A stretch of 64,000 bases of DNA, taken from Treponema sp. (lineage in GTDB: Bacteria > Spirochaetota > Spirochaetia > Treponematales > Treponemataceae). Numbering within the stretch: position 1 is the first letter of the stretch; each line of letters begins with the position of its first letter. Below are positions 22,964 to 31,247 of this stretch, in pieces. Under the pieces are notes generated by a model. That model saw nothing but the letters and a program-made list of their open reading frames with translations. It was not told the origin of the DNA and did no database searches. Made by a program: the position numbers and the translations under genes. The DNA is taken from positions 1 through 64,000 of the forward strand of contig JAEDCN010000009.1 of NCBI GenBank assembly GCA_016294105.1, written 5' to 3'.

Positions 22964-23308
22964 ATGAAAAAGGATTTAGAAAAGGTATTTGAAAAGTTTC
23001 AAATGCAGGGAACCTCAGGTTTCATCAAAACTACAGAAAAGCCTACTTCTACCCTCACTTCTGAACAAAAGGTTAGTTTAAATCGAAAAGGCAACGTATT
23101 GTTCAATCAGGGTGACATTGAGCAAGCCCGCAGAATCTTTATGACTACAGGTTATTCTGACGGCCTTACTCGAATTGCTGATGTCTATGCAAGCCAAAAT
23201 CGAGAACTTGATGCGCTCAAGTTGTATATTTTGGCTCATAATAAAAGGAGATCCGAGGTGCTTTTAGAAAAAATTGCATCTGTGATTTCAAAACTTATCA
23301 TAGAATGA
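22964..23308 (+). CDS. Small TPR-like hypothetical protein
   Basis: A 114-residue cytoplasmic protein. The first half is polar (a Lys/Ser/Thr-rich linker around 20-40); the second half has a helical TPR-like pair (NQGDIEQARRIFMTTGYSDGLTRIADVYASQ). I recognise no catalytic motif. It probably works with the larger TPR protein that starts 15 bases downstream. The ATG at 22964 follows the promoter at 22910-22937 and an AAGG site; an upstream ATG (22928) would lie inside the promoter. Confidence 0.65.
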   Translation: MKKDLEKVFEKFQMQGTSGFIKTTEKPTSTLTSEQKVSLNRKGNVLFNQGDIEQARRIFMTTGYSDGLTRIADVYASQNRELDALKLYILAHNKRRSEVLLEKIASVISKLIIE

Positions 23309-23323
23309 AGGAATAGTTAAAAG

Positions 23324-24490
23324 ATGGAAAATTTTTCCCCCACAACTGTTGTACCCGAAGATTTTCAGGGCCCCATGATGCATCACGAACATGCACCACA
23401 AGATTCCAAGGCTGCTGAAATCGCTGAATTGTCAAAGAGGGGATACCACCTTCTGAAAGACAACAGAATTGATGAGGCAAACGAAGCCTTCCACACCATT
23501 CTCAGTCTAGAAGAAAACAACAACTACGCATTGGTGGGACTTGGAGATGCAGAACGAAAGCAAAATCACTTTCGTGAGGCTATCAAGTATTACACCCAGT
23601 GTTTGAACTATCATGCTTCCAACAACTATGCCCTCTTTGGACTGGCAGATTGTTACAAGGCCTTGAATCAGTATCACAAGGCAATTGATATTTGGGAGCA
23701 GTACCTTGTGCACGATGACCGCAACATCACCGTCTTGACCCGCGTGGCAGATGCCTACCGCAAGATTCGTGAGTTCAAGAAATCAAAGCAGCTGTATTTG
23801 CGTGTTCTTGACATGGAAGAAAACAACGCATATGCCCTTATCGGTTTGGGTCACCTCCACTACGACTTCAAAGAATATCGTGATGCCTTGTACTACTGGA
23901 CAAAAATGTTGGAGCTCAACGAGCAGAATGCTGATATTCGTGTATTGACTTCCATCGGAAACTGCCATCGCAAGCTGAAAACCTTTGAAAAGGGTGTATA
24001 TTACTTTGAGCGGGCCTTGGAGGTGGAACCAGGAAACTTCTATGCCCTCTTTGGTTTGGCAGACTGCTATCGTGGAATGAACCAACAGTTCCGTTCCATC
24101 GAATACTGGAACAAGATTTTGGAGAAGGATTCCAACAACAAGGTTATCCTGACCCGTGCTGGTGATGCCTACCGCAGTATTGGAGATTATGAGCGAGCTG
24201 TTGAATATTACAACAAGGCTCTGGACATTGAATTTGACCTGTATGCAGTTCTGGGATTGGCTCTCATTAGCAAGAGCACAGGAAAATACGAGGATGCAGC
24301 CAACAGCTTGTCCCGCTTGATTCAGTCCGACCCCAGAAACTACCGCTTCTACATCGATTTGGCTGACTGCTACATGAAGATGAACCGTCGTACCCAGGCC
24401 ATTGAAGTACTTGAAAGCTTCCATCGTCAGGGAATCAGAAGCCAGTCAGTAAACGAAATGCTGGATAGGATTCTCTCCAACCAATATTAA
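23324..24490 (+). CDS. Tetratricopeptide-repeat protein
   Basis: A 388-residue protein made almost entirely of TPR units. After a 30-residue disordered start, about nine 34-residue repeats run from 30 to 370, with recurring blocks such as NNYALVGLGDAE, NNYALFGLADCYK and NNAYALIGLGHLHYD, and a conserved RVADAYRKI hinge. No signal peptide. TPR solenoids bind partner proteins; the partner here is unknown. From memory it resembles the conserved T. pallidum TPR protein TP0095, encoded near pta (TP0094); in this window pta is 18 kb away. It follows the small TPR-like gene and precedes rlmN by one base. Confidence 0.85.
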   Translation: MENFSPTTVVPEDFQGPMMHHEHAPQDSKAAEIAELSKRGYHLLKDNRIDEANEAFHTILSLEENNNYALVGLGDAERKQNHFREAIKYYTQCLNYHASNNYALFGLADCYKALNQYHKAIDIWEQYLVHDDRNITVLTRVADAYRKIREFKKSKQLYLRVLDMEENNAYALIGLGHLHYDFKEYRDALYYWTKMLELNEQNADIRVLTSIGNCHRKLKTFEKGVYYFERALEVEPGNFYALFGLADCYRGMNQQFRSIEYWNKILEKDSNNKVILTRAGDAYRSIGDYERAVEYYNKALDIEFDLYAVLGLALISKSTGKYEDAANSLSRLIQSDPRNYRFYIDLADCYMKMNRRTQAIEVLESFHRQGIRSQSVNEMLDRILSNQY

Positions 24491-24491
24491 T

Positions 24492-25580
24492 ATGAACGAT
24501 TGTCTCAAGCCAGAAGGTTGCACTGCTCCCCAGGAGGATTGCAACCTTTCTTGCATACAAAATCCACACACAAAAAAAGCTTTGGCAGGACTTCTGCCAG
24601 AGGAATTAGCCCAGTTGCCCGGAGTGCAGCCAGTGTTCCGGGGAATGCAGCTATTCAAATGGATTGCATCTGGGGTCACTTCCTTTTCTGAAATGCAGAA
24701 TCTTCCCAAAAATCTGCGCCAACAGCTGGAGCAGGATTGTTGCATCCGTTCTTCCTTTGTAAGCAAGAAGCTGGTGGATCCAGACGGAACCGTAAAGCTT
24801 CAGCTTACCCTCCATGACGGAAAGTGCGTGGAAACGGTGCTGCTCACCGACAAGGAAGGGCGAAGAACTGCCTGTGTTTCTTGTCAGGTTGGCTGTGGCA
24901 TGGCCTGTGCCTTTTGCCAAACAGGACGCTTGGGCTTTAGCCGTAACCTAGAGGCGGCGGAAATAGTGGAGCAATTCCAATTTTTGGAAGAAACCGTAGG
25001 AAAGCTGGACAACATCGTGTTTATGGGTATGGGAGAGCCCATGCTGAACCTGACAGCCATCCGTAAGGCTGTTGCTGTGCTTACCCATTCACAGGGCAGG
25101 AATCTTTCTGGCCGCCGTATTACCCTTTCCACCTGTGGAATTGTTTCTGGAATCTATGATTTGGCAGACAATGGACCTGCCCTGCGCCTTGCAGTTTCGC
25201 TTACCACCGCCGATGAAGCTCTACGTCAACAGCTGATGCCAGTGACGGCAGGCAATCCCCTTCCCAAACTCAAAGAAGCTATTGCCTACTACATCCAAAA
25301 AACAGGACGTCGATGCACCTTGGAGGCAGCTTTGCTGGCAGGAAAGAATACTGGACGTGAAAGTGCCCAGCGGCTCATAGATTTTGCCCGAGATTTGAAC
25401 TGCCACGTAAATCTCATTCCCTGGAATCCCGTGGAAGGACTGCCCTTCCAAGAGCCTTCCGCTAAGGAATGTAAGAATTTTATCCTTCAGCTGGAGCATG
25501 CTGGGGTAAATGTAACCCTGCGCCACCGCAGAGGACGAAAAATTGGCGGAGCCTGCGGACAGTTGGGAAAAACAGAATAG
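24492..25580 (+). CDS. rlmN: Dual-specificity 23S rRNA/tRNA adenine-C2 methyltransferase
   Basis: A 362-residue radical-SAM enzyme that methylates C2 of A2503 in 23S rRNA and A37 in some tRNAs. The CxxxCxxC cluster motif is CGMACAFC (C135, C139, C142), preceded by ACVSCQVG. VFMGMGEPMLN and the SLTTADEALRQQLMP block are family hallmarks. The C-terminal Cys of the methyl shuttle lies in GRKIGGACGQL. The N-terminus is slightly extended by a Cys-rich start (CLKPEGCTAPQEDCNLSC), which is unusual. The ATG is one base after the TPR gene's stop, so translation is coupled. Confidence 0.94.
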   Translation: MNDCLKPEGCTAPQEDCNLSCIQNPHTKKALAGLLPEELAQLPGVQPVFRGMQLFKWIASGVTSFSEMQNLPKNLRQQLEQDCCIRSSFVSKKLVDPDGTVKLQLTLHDGKCVETVLLTDKEGRRTACVSCQVGCGMACAFCQTGRLGFSRNLEAAEIVEQFQFLEETVGKLDNIVFMGMGEPMLNLTAIRKAVAVLTHSQGRNLSGRRITLSTCGIVSGIYDLADNGPALRLAVSLTTADEALRQQLMPVTAGNPLPKLKEAIAYYIQKTGRRCTLEAALLAGKNTGRESAQRLIDFARDLNCHVNLIPWNPVEGLPFQEPSAKECKNFILQLEHAGVNVTLRHRRGRKIGGACGQLGKTE

Positions 25581-25672
25581 TAATTTTATCAAAAAAAATT
25601 CCACCTTTCTCTGTTTTTTTTTAACAAATGCTAAATTTTAGTAAACACAACTTCAATTCCAGTGTAAATCCC

Positions 25673-25701
25673 TTGAAAAAAATGAAAAAATACAGTATTT
25701 T
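25673..25701 (+). promoter_or_regulatory. Promoter of the HMA-like gene
   Basis: TTGAAA at 25673-25678 and TATTTT at 25696-25701 have a 17-bp spacer, followed by GAGGAG before the ATG at 25730. Confidence 0.55.
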
Positions 25702-25729
25702 AAGGTATCTTTAGACAAGAGGAGTTACC

Positions 25730-25939
25730 ATGCAGAAAAAGATTTACGTTGCAGGACTGATTGACGAACAAGGAGAGCAGTCTGTAAATCAAGCGGTGGC
25801 TGCTATTTCTGGTGTCACCTCATGTACTGCCAGTGCCATGAAGGCTCAGGTTCTTGTAGATTACGATGAAGCTGTAGCTGGTATAGAAGATTCCATTAAT
25901 CAGGCCATAAAAGGTGTTGGTTTGGAAGTTTTAGCTTAA
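25730..25939 (+). CDS. HMA-fold small protein lacking the CxxC metal site
   Basis: A 69-residue protein with the beta-alpha-beta-beta-alpha-beta pattern of heavy-metal-associated domains: KIYVAGLIDEQGEQSVNQAVAAISGV then VLVDYDEAVAG and INQAIKGVGLEV. The metal-binding CxxC in the first loop is absent (IDEQGEQ instead), so it should not act as a copper chaperone in the usual way. Single-domain, monocistronic, with its own promoter and terminator. Role unknown; such metal-free HMA folds are widespread in clostridia and treponemes. Confidence 0.78.
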   Translation: MQKKIYVAGLIDEQGEQSVNQAVAAISGVTSCTASAMKAQVLVDYDEAVAGIEDSINQAIKGVGLEVLA

Positions 25940-25962
25940 ATCCTATAATTCAAATATGAAAG

Positions 25963-25998
25963 AAAGCCCTAGGTTTTGAAAACACCGAGGGCTTTTTT
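25963..25998 (+). terminator. Rho-independent terminator
   Basis: AAAGCCCT.GG pairs with CC.AGGGCTTT across an 11-base loop, and T residues run to 25998. Confidence 0.9.
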
Positions 25999-26035
25999 AA
26001 TACATTCCCACTAAAAAACTGGTAAAAAGTCACAT

Positions 26036-26710
26036 CTACCGTTCTTTAATCCAGCCCTTTTCTATGGCAGCAGCAACTTGTGATTCAAGCCAAGGCCACA
26101 GTGCAGGAGTTCCCGTTTTCACTGGTGCCATGCGTCGATATACTTGTTCCTTGGTAACAGTTCCCAGCTTCCAGGTATGACCCTCTGTCAGTACGTTGTG
26201 CATAAAGGGCTGGATTCGGTCAAGGCTAGCGGCAAAGCGAGAATCTGCAGTGTTCATGGCATCGAATTCCTCCCACAGCTGACGCAATTCCTGTCCCTGT
26301 TCTTTGTCCAGCATACCAAATAGCTTTTCTGCAGCAGCTTCTTCTCGCTGGGCCTTATCTTGATTGGCAGCTGCATCAAAGGCAAAGGTGTCTCCCGCAT
26401 AAATCTCAATCAGGTCGTGAACCGTCACCATAGCCAACACTCGCCCTAGATTCACTGGTTCTGCAGCATATTCTTCCAGTACAATGGCCATAAGCGCCAA
26501 ATGCCAGGAATGTTCCGCATCATTTTCCCGACGGGAGCTGTCGGTCAAAATAGTTCTACGGAAAATGTTCTTTAACTTGTCCACCTCCGCAATAAAAATC
26601 ATCTGCTGCTGGAGCTTCTTTGGAAAATCCTTTACTGCAGAAAAATTAAAGACCTGTTCAATTTGATTCGGTGTAATGTGGTGTATCACAGCAGGATCTG
26701 AGGGAATCAT
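26036..26710 (-). CDS. HD-domain phosphohydrolase (YfbR/HDDC2-like)
   Basis: A 224-residue HD hydrolase of the 5'-deoxynucleotidase type. The metal motif is NDAEHSWHLALMA (about 63-75) followed by VHDLIEIYAGDT (about 97-108), giving H, HD and the distal D (ADSRFAASLDRIQP near 160). Relatives dephosphorylate deoxynucleoside monophosphates; substrate here is inferred. The ATG has GGAGG four bases upstream. It lies just downstream of leuCD on the same strand, 47 bases after leuD, and may be read through from that operon. Confidence 0.83.
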   Translation of the reverse strand: MIPSDPAVIHHITPNQIEQVFNFSAVKDFPKKLQQQMIFIAEVDKLKNIFRRTILTDSSRRENDAEHSWHLALMAIVLEEYAAEPVNLGRVLAMVTVHDLIEIYAGDTFAFDAAANQDKAQREEAAAEKLFGMLDKEQGQELRQLWEEFDAMNTADSRFAASLDRIQPFMHNVLTEGHTWKLGTVTKEQVYRRMAPVKTGTPALWPWLESQVAAAIEKGWIKER

Positions 26711-26757
26711 AATGCCTCCAAATAAAAGGCCACCCTTTCTAGGATGGCCAAAAAATT

Positions 26758-27291
26758 CTAGTATTTGCTATCAGCGTAGCCTAACCAACCGTCATTTTCA
26801 ATCAGCGCCTTTTCAAAGCCTGCTAATCGGAAGATATAGCTCTTTGAAAGGCTACCAGAAATCAACTTTACCTTGGCAGTATCATCATCATTAATGATAA
26901 TGGCACACTCTGTATCCTTGTCTGCAAAGGTGTGGAAGATGTCCTCCACGTCACGCTCAGATAACTCAATGGCCAGCATTCCGCAGTTGTACATATTCTG
27001 GCGGAAGATACGGGCAAAGTTGGGAGCAACCACCACGTTGATTCCGTTTACCTCCAAAGCCCAAGGAGCATGCTCACGGGAAGAACCACAACCAAAGTTC
27101 TCCCGAGTGATAATAACCTTTTTTCCAGGAACGTCAGCCTTAGGATCAAAGCCATCTAACTTTAGATCTTCCAACAAATAAGGTTTTAATGCCTGCTTTG
27201 AGATTTCTGTCAAATACTTGGCGGGAATAATCTCGTCGGTATTGATGTCTGATCTATCTAAAAAAAGAACCTGTCCTCCAAACTGCTTCAT
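26758..27291 (-). CDS. leuD: 3-isopropylmalate dehydratase small subunit
   Basis: A 177-residue swivel subunit of the aconitase superfamily, paired with LeuC. It begins with GGQVLFLDRSDINTDEIIPAKYL and contains the substrate-binding loop GCGSSREHAPWAL (about 66-78) that carries the Ser-Arg pair. The short archaeal/clostridial-type LeuD form is indicated by its length. The ATG lies one base after the leuC stop with AAGGAG upstream. Substrate could be isopropylmalate or another 2-malate homologue; leuA and leuB are not in the window. Confidence 0.9.
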   Translation of the reverse strand: MKQFGGQVLFLDRSDINTDEIIPAKYLTEISKQALKPYLLEDLKLDGFDPKADVPGKKVIITRENFGCGSSREHAPWALEVNGINVVVAPNFARIFRQNMYNCGMLAIELSERDVEDIFHTFADKDTECAIIINDDDTAKVKLISGSLSKSYIFRLAGFEKALIENDGWLGYADSKY

Positions 27292-27292
27292 C

Positions 27293-28597
27293 TTAGCACT
27301 CCTTGTACAATGGTGAGTTGGTAATAGTACCTGTTATAGCGGCAGCAGCGGCACTGGCAGGACTCATCAAGTGAACCATGCCTCCCTTACCCATGCGTCC
27401 GTTGAAGTTTCGGTTAGTGGTGGAAGCACACACCTCGTTTTCTGCAAGAACACCGTTACTCATACCAAGACAAGCACCACAAGTGGGATTGGTAACACAG
27501 AAGCCAAACTTCATAAAGATGGAAATCAAGCCCTCATCAAGGGCCTGCTGATAAATGGAAGTAGATGCAGGGGAAAGAATTCCACGAACACCAAAGGCCA
27601 TGGTCTTACCCTCATCAAGGGCCTGCTTCAATACAGCGGCTGCAACCCGCAGGTCTTCAATACGGCCGTTGGTGCAGGAACCGATATACACCTGGTCAAC
27701 CTTTGTTCCAGCAAACTCCTTCACAGGCTTTACCTGATCGGGCTTGTATCCAAAGGTAGCTACAGGCTCCAGATTGGAAAGATCAAAGGTATATACCTTT
27801 TCGTACTGGGCATCATCGTCAGAAACCCACTGGCTGTATTCCTGCAGGGCTGCTTCCTTGGACTCAAACTCATCCTTAATGAAGGGCCACAGGTATTCTA
27901 CAGTTGTCATGTCGGGCATACAGATACCGCTGGTGGCTCCTGCCTCAACAGCCATGTTACAGATAGTCATGCGAGCTTCCATGGACATGGCATCCACAAT
28001 AGGACCAGCAAATTCCATAACGCAGTTGGTGGCTCCGTTCACTCCAATCTGGGAAATGATGAACAGAATAACGTCCTTGGCATAAACACCTTCAGCCAGC
28101 TTTCCTTCCAACTGGAACTTAATGGTTTTGGGCTCCTTGAAAGAGCACACACCCTTCAGCAATCCAACTTCCAAGTCGGTGGTACCAACACCAGCTGCAA
28201 AGGCACCAAAGGCACCATGAGTACAAGTGTGGCTGTCTCCCATGATGATGGTATAGCCGGGGCGAACAAAGCCCTTCTCTGGGAAGATTGCGTGGCAAAC
28301 ACCATTGGAGCCAATATCAAAGAAGTCCCGAATCTTGTTACGATGAGCCCAATCACGGAGCATCTTACCTTGCAGGGCTGTCTTGGAGTCCTTGGCGGGA
28401 GTTACGTGGTCAATTACCACTTTGATTTTGGAGGGATCAAAAACCCTGTCCTTCTGTTTTTCCACCAAGTCGGCAATGGCCACAGGTGTGGTGATTTCAT
28501 GACAAAAAACCCGGTCAAGCTTGAGAACCCAGGTATCGGCAAAAGGTTTCTCAGCCACGTGGGCATCAAAAATCTTTTGGGCAATGGTCTTTCCCAT
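27293..28597 (-). CDS. leuC: 3-isopropylmalate dehydratase large subunit
   Basis: A 434-residue aconitase-fold large subunit binding a [4Fe-4S] cluster. Cluster cysteines are C308 in GSCTNGR and C373/C376 in NPTCGACLG. The substrate Asp-His block MGDSHTCTHGAFGAF and the ATSGICMPD segment are also present. The roughly 430-residue form belongs to the group that includes archaeal-type IPM isomerase and homoaconitase, so exact specificity is uncertain. The minus-strand promoter TTGACT, 17 bp, TATTAT (plus 28642-28670) and GAGG precede it. It forms an operon with leuD. Confidence 0.9.
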   Translation of the reverse strand: MGKTIAQKIFDAHVAEKPFADTWVLKLDRVFCHEITTPVAIADLVEKQKDRVFDPSKIKVVIDHVTPAKDSKTALQGKMLRDWAHRNKIRDFFDIGSNGVCHAIFPEKGFVRPGYTIIMGDSHTCTHGAFGAFAAGVGTTDLEVGLLKGVCSFKEPKTIKFQLEGKLAEGVYAKDVILFIISQIGVNGATNCVMEFAGPIVDAMSMEARMTICNMAVEAGATSGICMPDMTTVEYLWPFIKDEFESKEAALQEYSQWVSDDDAQYEKVYTFDLSNLEPVATFGYKPDQVKPVKEFAGTKVDQVYIGSCTNGRIEDLRVAAAVLKQALDEGKTMAFGVRGILSPASTSIYQQALDEGLISIFMKFGFCVTNPTCGACLGMSNGVLAENEVCASTTNRNFNGRMGKGGMVHLMSPASAAAAAITGTITNSPLYKEC

Positions 28598-28641
28598 AAT
28601 TTTCCTCGTTAAAAATTAATTATATGTAAATTAGTTAAGTA

Positions 28642-28670
28642 ATAATAAAGTTAAATAGGGCAAAAGTCAA
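28642..28670 (-). promoter_or_regulatory. Promoter of leuCD
   Basis: On the minus strand TTGACT (plus 28665-28670) and TATTAT (plus 28642-28647) are 17 bp apart. The leader to the ATG is only about 40 bases, too short for a T-box or attenuator. Confidence 0.75.
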
Positions 28671-28698
28671 GGTAGAAGCCATGGCTCCTGTGCCCCAC

Positions 28699-29160
28699 TT
28701 ACCCCTTTCTGCGCACATGGCGGAGTATCGCCACCACAATTCGCTTGCCAGATGTAGCCAAGGCTATGGCAAGGGCAATGGCTCCCGCGCAGGTTAAGGT
28801 GGAAAATCCCAGCAGCAGGGCTTCTTCCAGATTCCCCTTTACCGTAGCCTCCATGGTCTCAAACATGCCACCACCAGGCACCAAGGGGAGAAGTCCGGGC
28901 ACCAGATAAATGGTAGCGGGCTTTTGTTGCACCCGTGCAAGAATTTCTGAGAGAATGGCCACTATCAAAGCCCCTAAAAAATAAGCTCGGTTATCCGCCA
29001 CCCCGCTGGCAGGCAAAAAGGCAGTATAGATTGCCCAGCCTAACCCTCCCACCAAGGCTCCCCACACAATATTGTAGCGACTGATATTGAAGCAATAGGA
29101 TAAGGCTGCAGCAGCCCCTGCTCCCCACAAGGCTGCCAGCACTAATTTATACCACAACAT
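28699..29160 (-). CDS. ThrE-like exporter, small membrane subunit (ThrE_2/YjjB type)
   Basis: A 153-residue protein with four predicted membrane helices (LVLAALWGAGAAAALSYCF, VWGALVGGLGWAIYTAFL, AYFLGALIVAILSEILA and TCAGAIALAIALATSG), and the conserved loop LVPGLLPLVPGGGMFETM. It matches the C-terminal half of ThrE-type threonine/serine exporters, encoded separately as in E. coli yjjB. Residues 40-110 probably form the transport core with the partner encoded immediately upstream, which it overlaps by 14 bases. Substrate (threonine, serine or a dicarboxylate) is not determined. Confidence 0.82.
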   Translation of the reverse strand: MLWYKLVLAALWGAGAAAALSYCFNISRYNIVWGALVGGLGWAIYTAFLPASGVADNRAYFLGALIVAILSEILARVQQKPATIYLVPGLLPLVPGGGMFETMEATVKGNLEEALLLGFSTLTCAGAIALAIALATSGKRIVVAILRHVRRKG

Positions 29161-29920
29161 GAGAAAACACCAACAATCCAACAACGGAGCCTACCGACAA
29201 GCCTGTAGCCACCATAAAGGCATCCATCAAGCGAGCAGTACCTGCCATCAAGTCACCAGCAATCAAGTCACGGATGGAATTTACCAAGGCAAGACCAGGC
29301 ACCACCTGCATTAAGGCAGCCGTCATCATCTGTACCGACTGGGGAACAATTCCTAAAACATAGATAAGCTGGCAAGCAATGGAAATAAAACCTCCGCTCA
29401 TAACAGAAAGAATAAAGGAGTTCAAATTGAATTTTCCAATCCAAAGCAAAAACATCCGTAGCAAAAATCCCACCACAAAAGCACAAATCGCCTGGGAAAG
29501 GCTACAGCCAAACATGAGACCAAAGAAAAAGCCAGTAAATCCACCCATAAGCACCAAACTCCAAAAGCTGTGGTCGGGAGAATGGTCGATTCGCTCCAGC
29601 ATCCGAGAAACAAGAAGCAAGTCGGAATTAAAGCCTCGTTGAACAAGCCTGCGGGACAGGTCGTTCAGAAGGGCTATTTTCCTCAAATTTACCGTGCGGT
29701 TTGTAATACGACGCATGGCAGTGTGACTGCAATGATCCTTGTCCTGCACCGTTACCATCACTAAGGTGGGAGTTACAAAGGCAGAGGCTGACCGTGCCCC
29801 CATGGAACGAGCCATCCGAACGCAGGTTTCCTCTGCCCGATAGGTTTCTCCTCCATTTTCTAGCACCATGGAACCAGCTTGCACTGCAATCTCCATTATC
29901 TGTTCTATGTATACGCTCAC
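29147..29920 (-). CDS. ThrE-like exporter, large subunit (ThrE_1/YjjP type)
   Basis: A 257-residue protein with a cytosolic N-terminal domain (about 1-115; the LENGGETYRAEETCVRMA block is the family signature) and five membrane helices after residue 118. It corresponds to the N-terminal half of ThrE-type exporters (DUF1212/YjjP). The GTG start at 29920 lies six bases after a TATACT -10 box (plus 29927-29932) and has no Shine-Dalgarno sequence, so the message is probably leaderless. It diverges from the isocitrate dehydrogenase gene. Confidence 0.82.
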   Translation of the reverse strand: MSVYIEQIMEIAVQAGSMVLENGGETYRAEETCVRMARSMGARSASAFVTPTLVMVTVQDKDHCSHTAMRRITNRTVNLRKIALLNDLSRRLVQRGFNSDLLLVSRMLERIDHSPDHSFWSLVLMGGFTGFFFGLMFGCSLSQAICAFVVGFLLRMFLLWIGKFNLNSFILSVMSGGFISIACQLIYVLGIVPQSVQMMTAALMQVVPGLALVNSIRDLIAGDLMAGTARLMDAFMVATGLSVGSVVGLLVFSHVVV

Positions 29921-29944
29921 AAATCAAGTATACCAGATTTCTAC

Positions 29945-29973
29945 TTGTAAAACTATTGATTATGGGCTATTAT
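29945..29973 (+). promoter_or_regulatory. Promoter of the isocitrate dehydrogenase gene
   Basis: TTGTAA at 29945-29950 and TATTAT at 29968-29973 are 17 bp apart; GAGGT precedes the GTG start at 30012. Confidence 0.6.
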
Positions 29974-30011
29974 GTTGGGAAACGAATAACTTTTTTTAAT
30001 GAGGTTGATTG

Positions 30012-31208
30012 GTGTCTAAAATTCAGATGAAAAATGCCATCGCAGAGCTTGATGGCGATGAAATGACTCGTATTCTATGGAAGGTTATAAAGGACAAGTT
30101 GTTGCTTCCTTTTGTTGATTTAAAGGTGGAATATTATGACTTGGGTCTTAAGGAACGAGATGACTCTGAAGATGCTGTCACCTACAAGGCTGCTGAGGCA
30201 ATCAAGCGTCTTGGAGTCGGTGTAAAATGTGCTACCATCACCTCTAATGCAGCTCGTGTACAGGAATACAATCTCAAAGGCTTAACCCCTAGCCCCAACG
30301 GAATTATCCGTGCCGAATTGGACGGTACCGTATTCCGCAAGCCCATTATTGTGGATAACATCAAGGGAACTGTTTCTTGCTGGAAAAAGCCCTTGATTCT
30401 CGGTCGTCATGCCTATGGAGACGTATACAAGAATTGCGAAATTGCTGTTGACGGTCCTGGAAAGGCTGAACTGGTATTTACCGCTGCCGACGGAACAGAA
30501 ATCCGCAAAACCATCATGGAAATGAAGGGACCTGGTATTCTCCAGGGAATCCACAATACAGATAAATCAATTGAGAGCTTTGCTCGATGCTGCTTCTTCT
30601 ACGGTCTTTCCGAAAAGGTTGATGTATGGTTTGCCACCAAGGACACCATCAGCAAGACCTACGACGGACGTTTCAAAGAGATTTTCCAGCAGGTATACGA
30701 CAAGGAGTTTAAGGCCGAATTTGAAAAGGCTGGTTTGGAATACTTCTATACCCTCATTGACGACGCTGTAGCCCGTGTTATGCAGAGTCCCGGTGGCTTC
30801 CTGTGGGCCTGCAAGAACTACGACGGTGACGTTATGAGTGACATGGTGGCCTCTGCCAGTGGAAGCCTTGCCATGATGACCAGCGTTCTTGTTTCTCCCG
30901 ATGGACATTTTGAATACGAGGCTGCCCACGGAACAGTTCAGCGTCATTATTACAGATACTTAAAGGGAGAGAAAACTTCTACCAACCCTGTCGCCCTTAT
31001 TTTTGCTTGGACTGGAGCCCTTGCAAAGCGTGGTGAATTGGACGGAACCCAGGAGTTGGTTGATTTTGCCCAAAAGCTTGAACGAGCAACCTTGGAAACA
31101 ATTGAAGATGGAATCATGACTGGTGACTTGGCTAAAATTGCAAATCCTCCTGCAAAACAGGTTTTGGATTCATGGCAATTTATCGATGCCATTGTACAGC
31201 GTTTATAA
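30012..31208 (+). CDS. icd: NADP-dependent isocitrate dehydrogenase, type II
   Basis: A 398-residue homodimeric isocitrate dehydrogenase of the eukaryote-like subfamily, oxidising isocitrate to 2-oxoglutarate and making NADPH. Substrate residues lie in TPSPNGIIRAELDG and in YDGRFKEIFQ; metal aspartates lie in LIDDAVARVMQ and YDGDVMSDMVA; GTVQRHY is the NADP-binding segment. The GTG at 30012 is chosen because GAGGT lies six bases upstream; this gives the family N-terminus SKIQMK. The ATG at 30027 is an alternative. No aconitase or citrate synthase gene is nearby, apart from the LeuCD pair. Confidence 0.92.
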   Translation: MSKIQMKNAIAELDGDEMTRILWKVIKDKLLLPFVDLKVEYYDLGLKERDDSEDAVTYKAAEAIKRLGVGVKCATITSNAARVQEYNLKGLTPSPNGIIRAELDGTVFRKPIIVDNIKGTVSCWKKPLILGRHAYGDVYKNCEIAVDGPGKAELVFTAADGTEIRKTIMEMKGPGILQGIHNTDKSIESFARCCFFYGLSEKVDVWFATKDTISKTYDGRFKEIFQQVYDKEFKAEFEKAGLEYFYTLIDDAVARVMQSPGGFLWACKNYDGDVMSDMVASASGSLAMMTSVLVSPDGHFEYEAAHGTVQRHYYRYLKGEKTSTNPVALIFAWTGALAKRGELDGTQELVDFAQKLERATLETIEDGIMTGDLAKIANPPAKQVLDSWQFIDAIVQRL

Positions 31209-31247
31209 ATTTTAACTGAAAATATAAGGGGATTTTCGGAGTTAAAC

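Noticed and set aside
27371..28612. Long plus-strand frame opposite leuC
   Set aside because: Its composition (Gly/His/Ser-rich) is that of an antisense shadow; leuC on the other strand has clear cluster motifs.
28598..28698. T-box or leucine attenuator before leuC
   Set aside because: The promoter lies only about 40 bases from the ATG, leaving no room for one.
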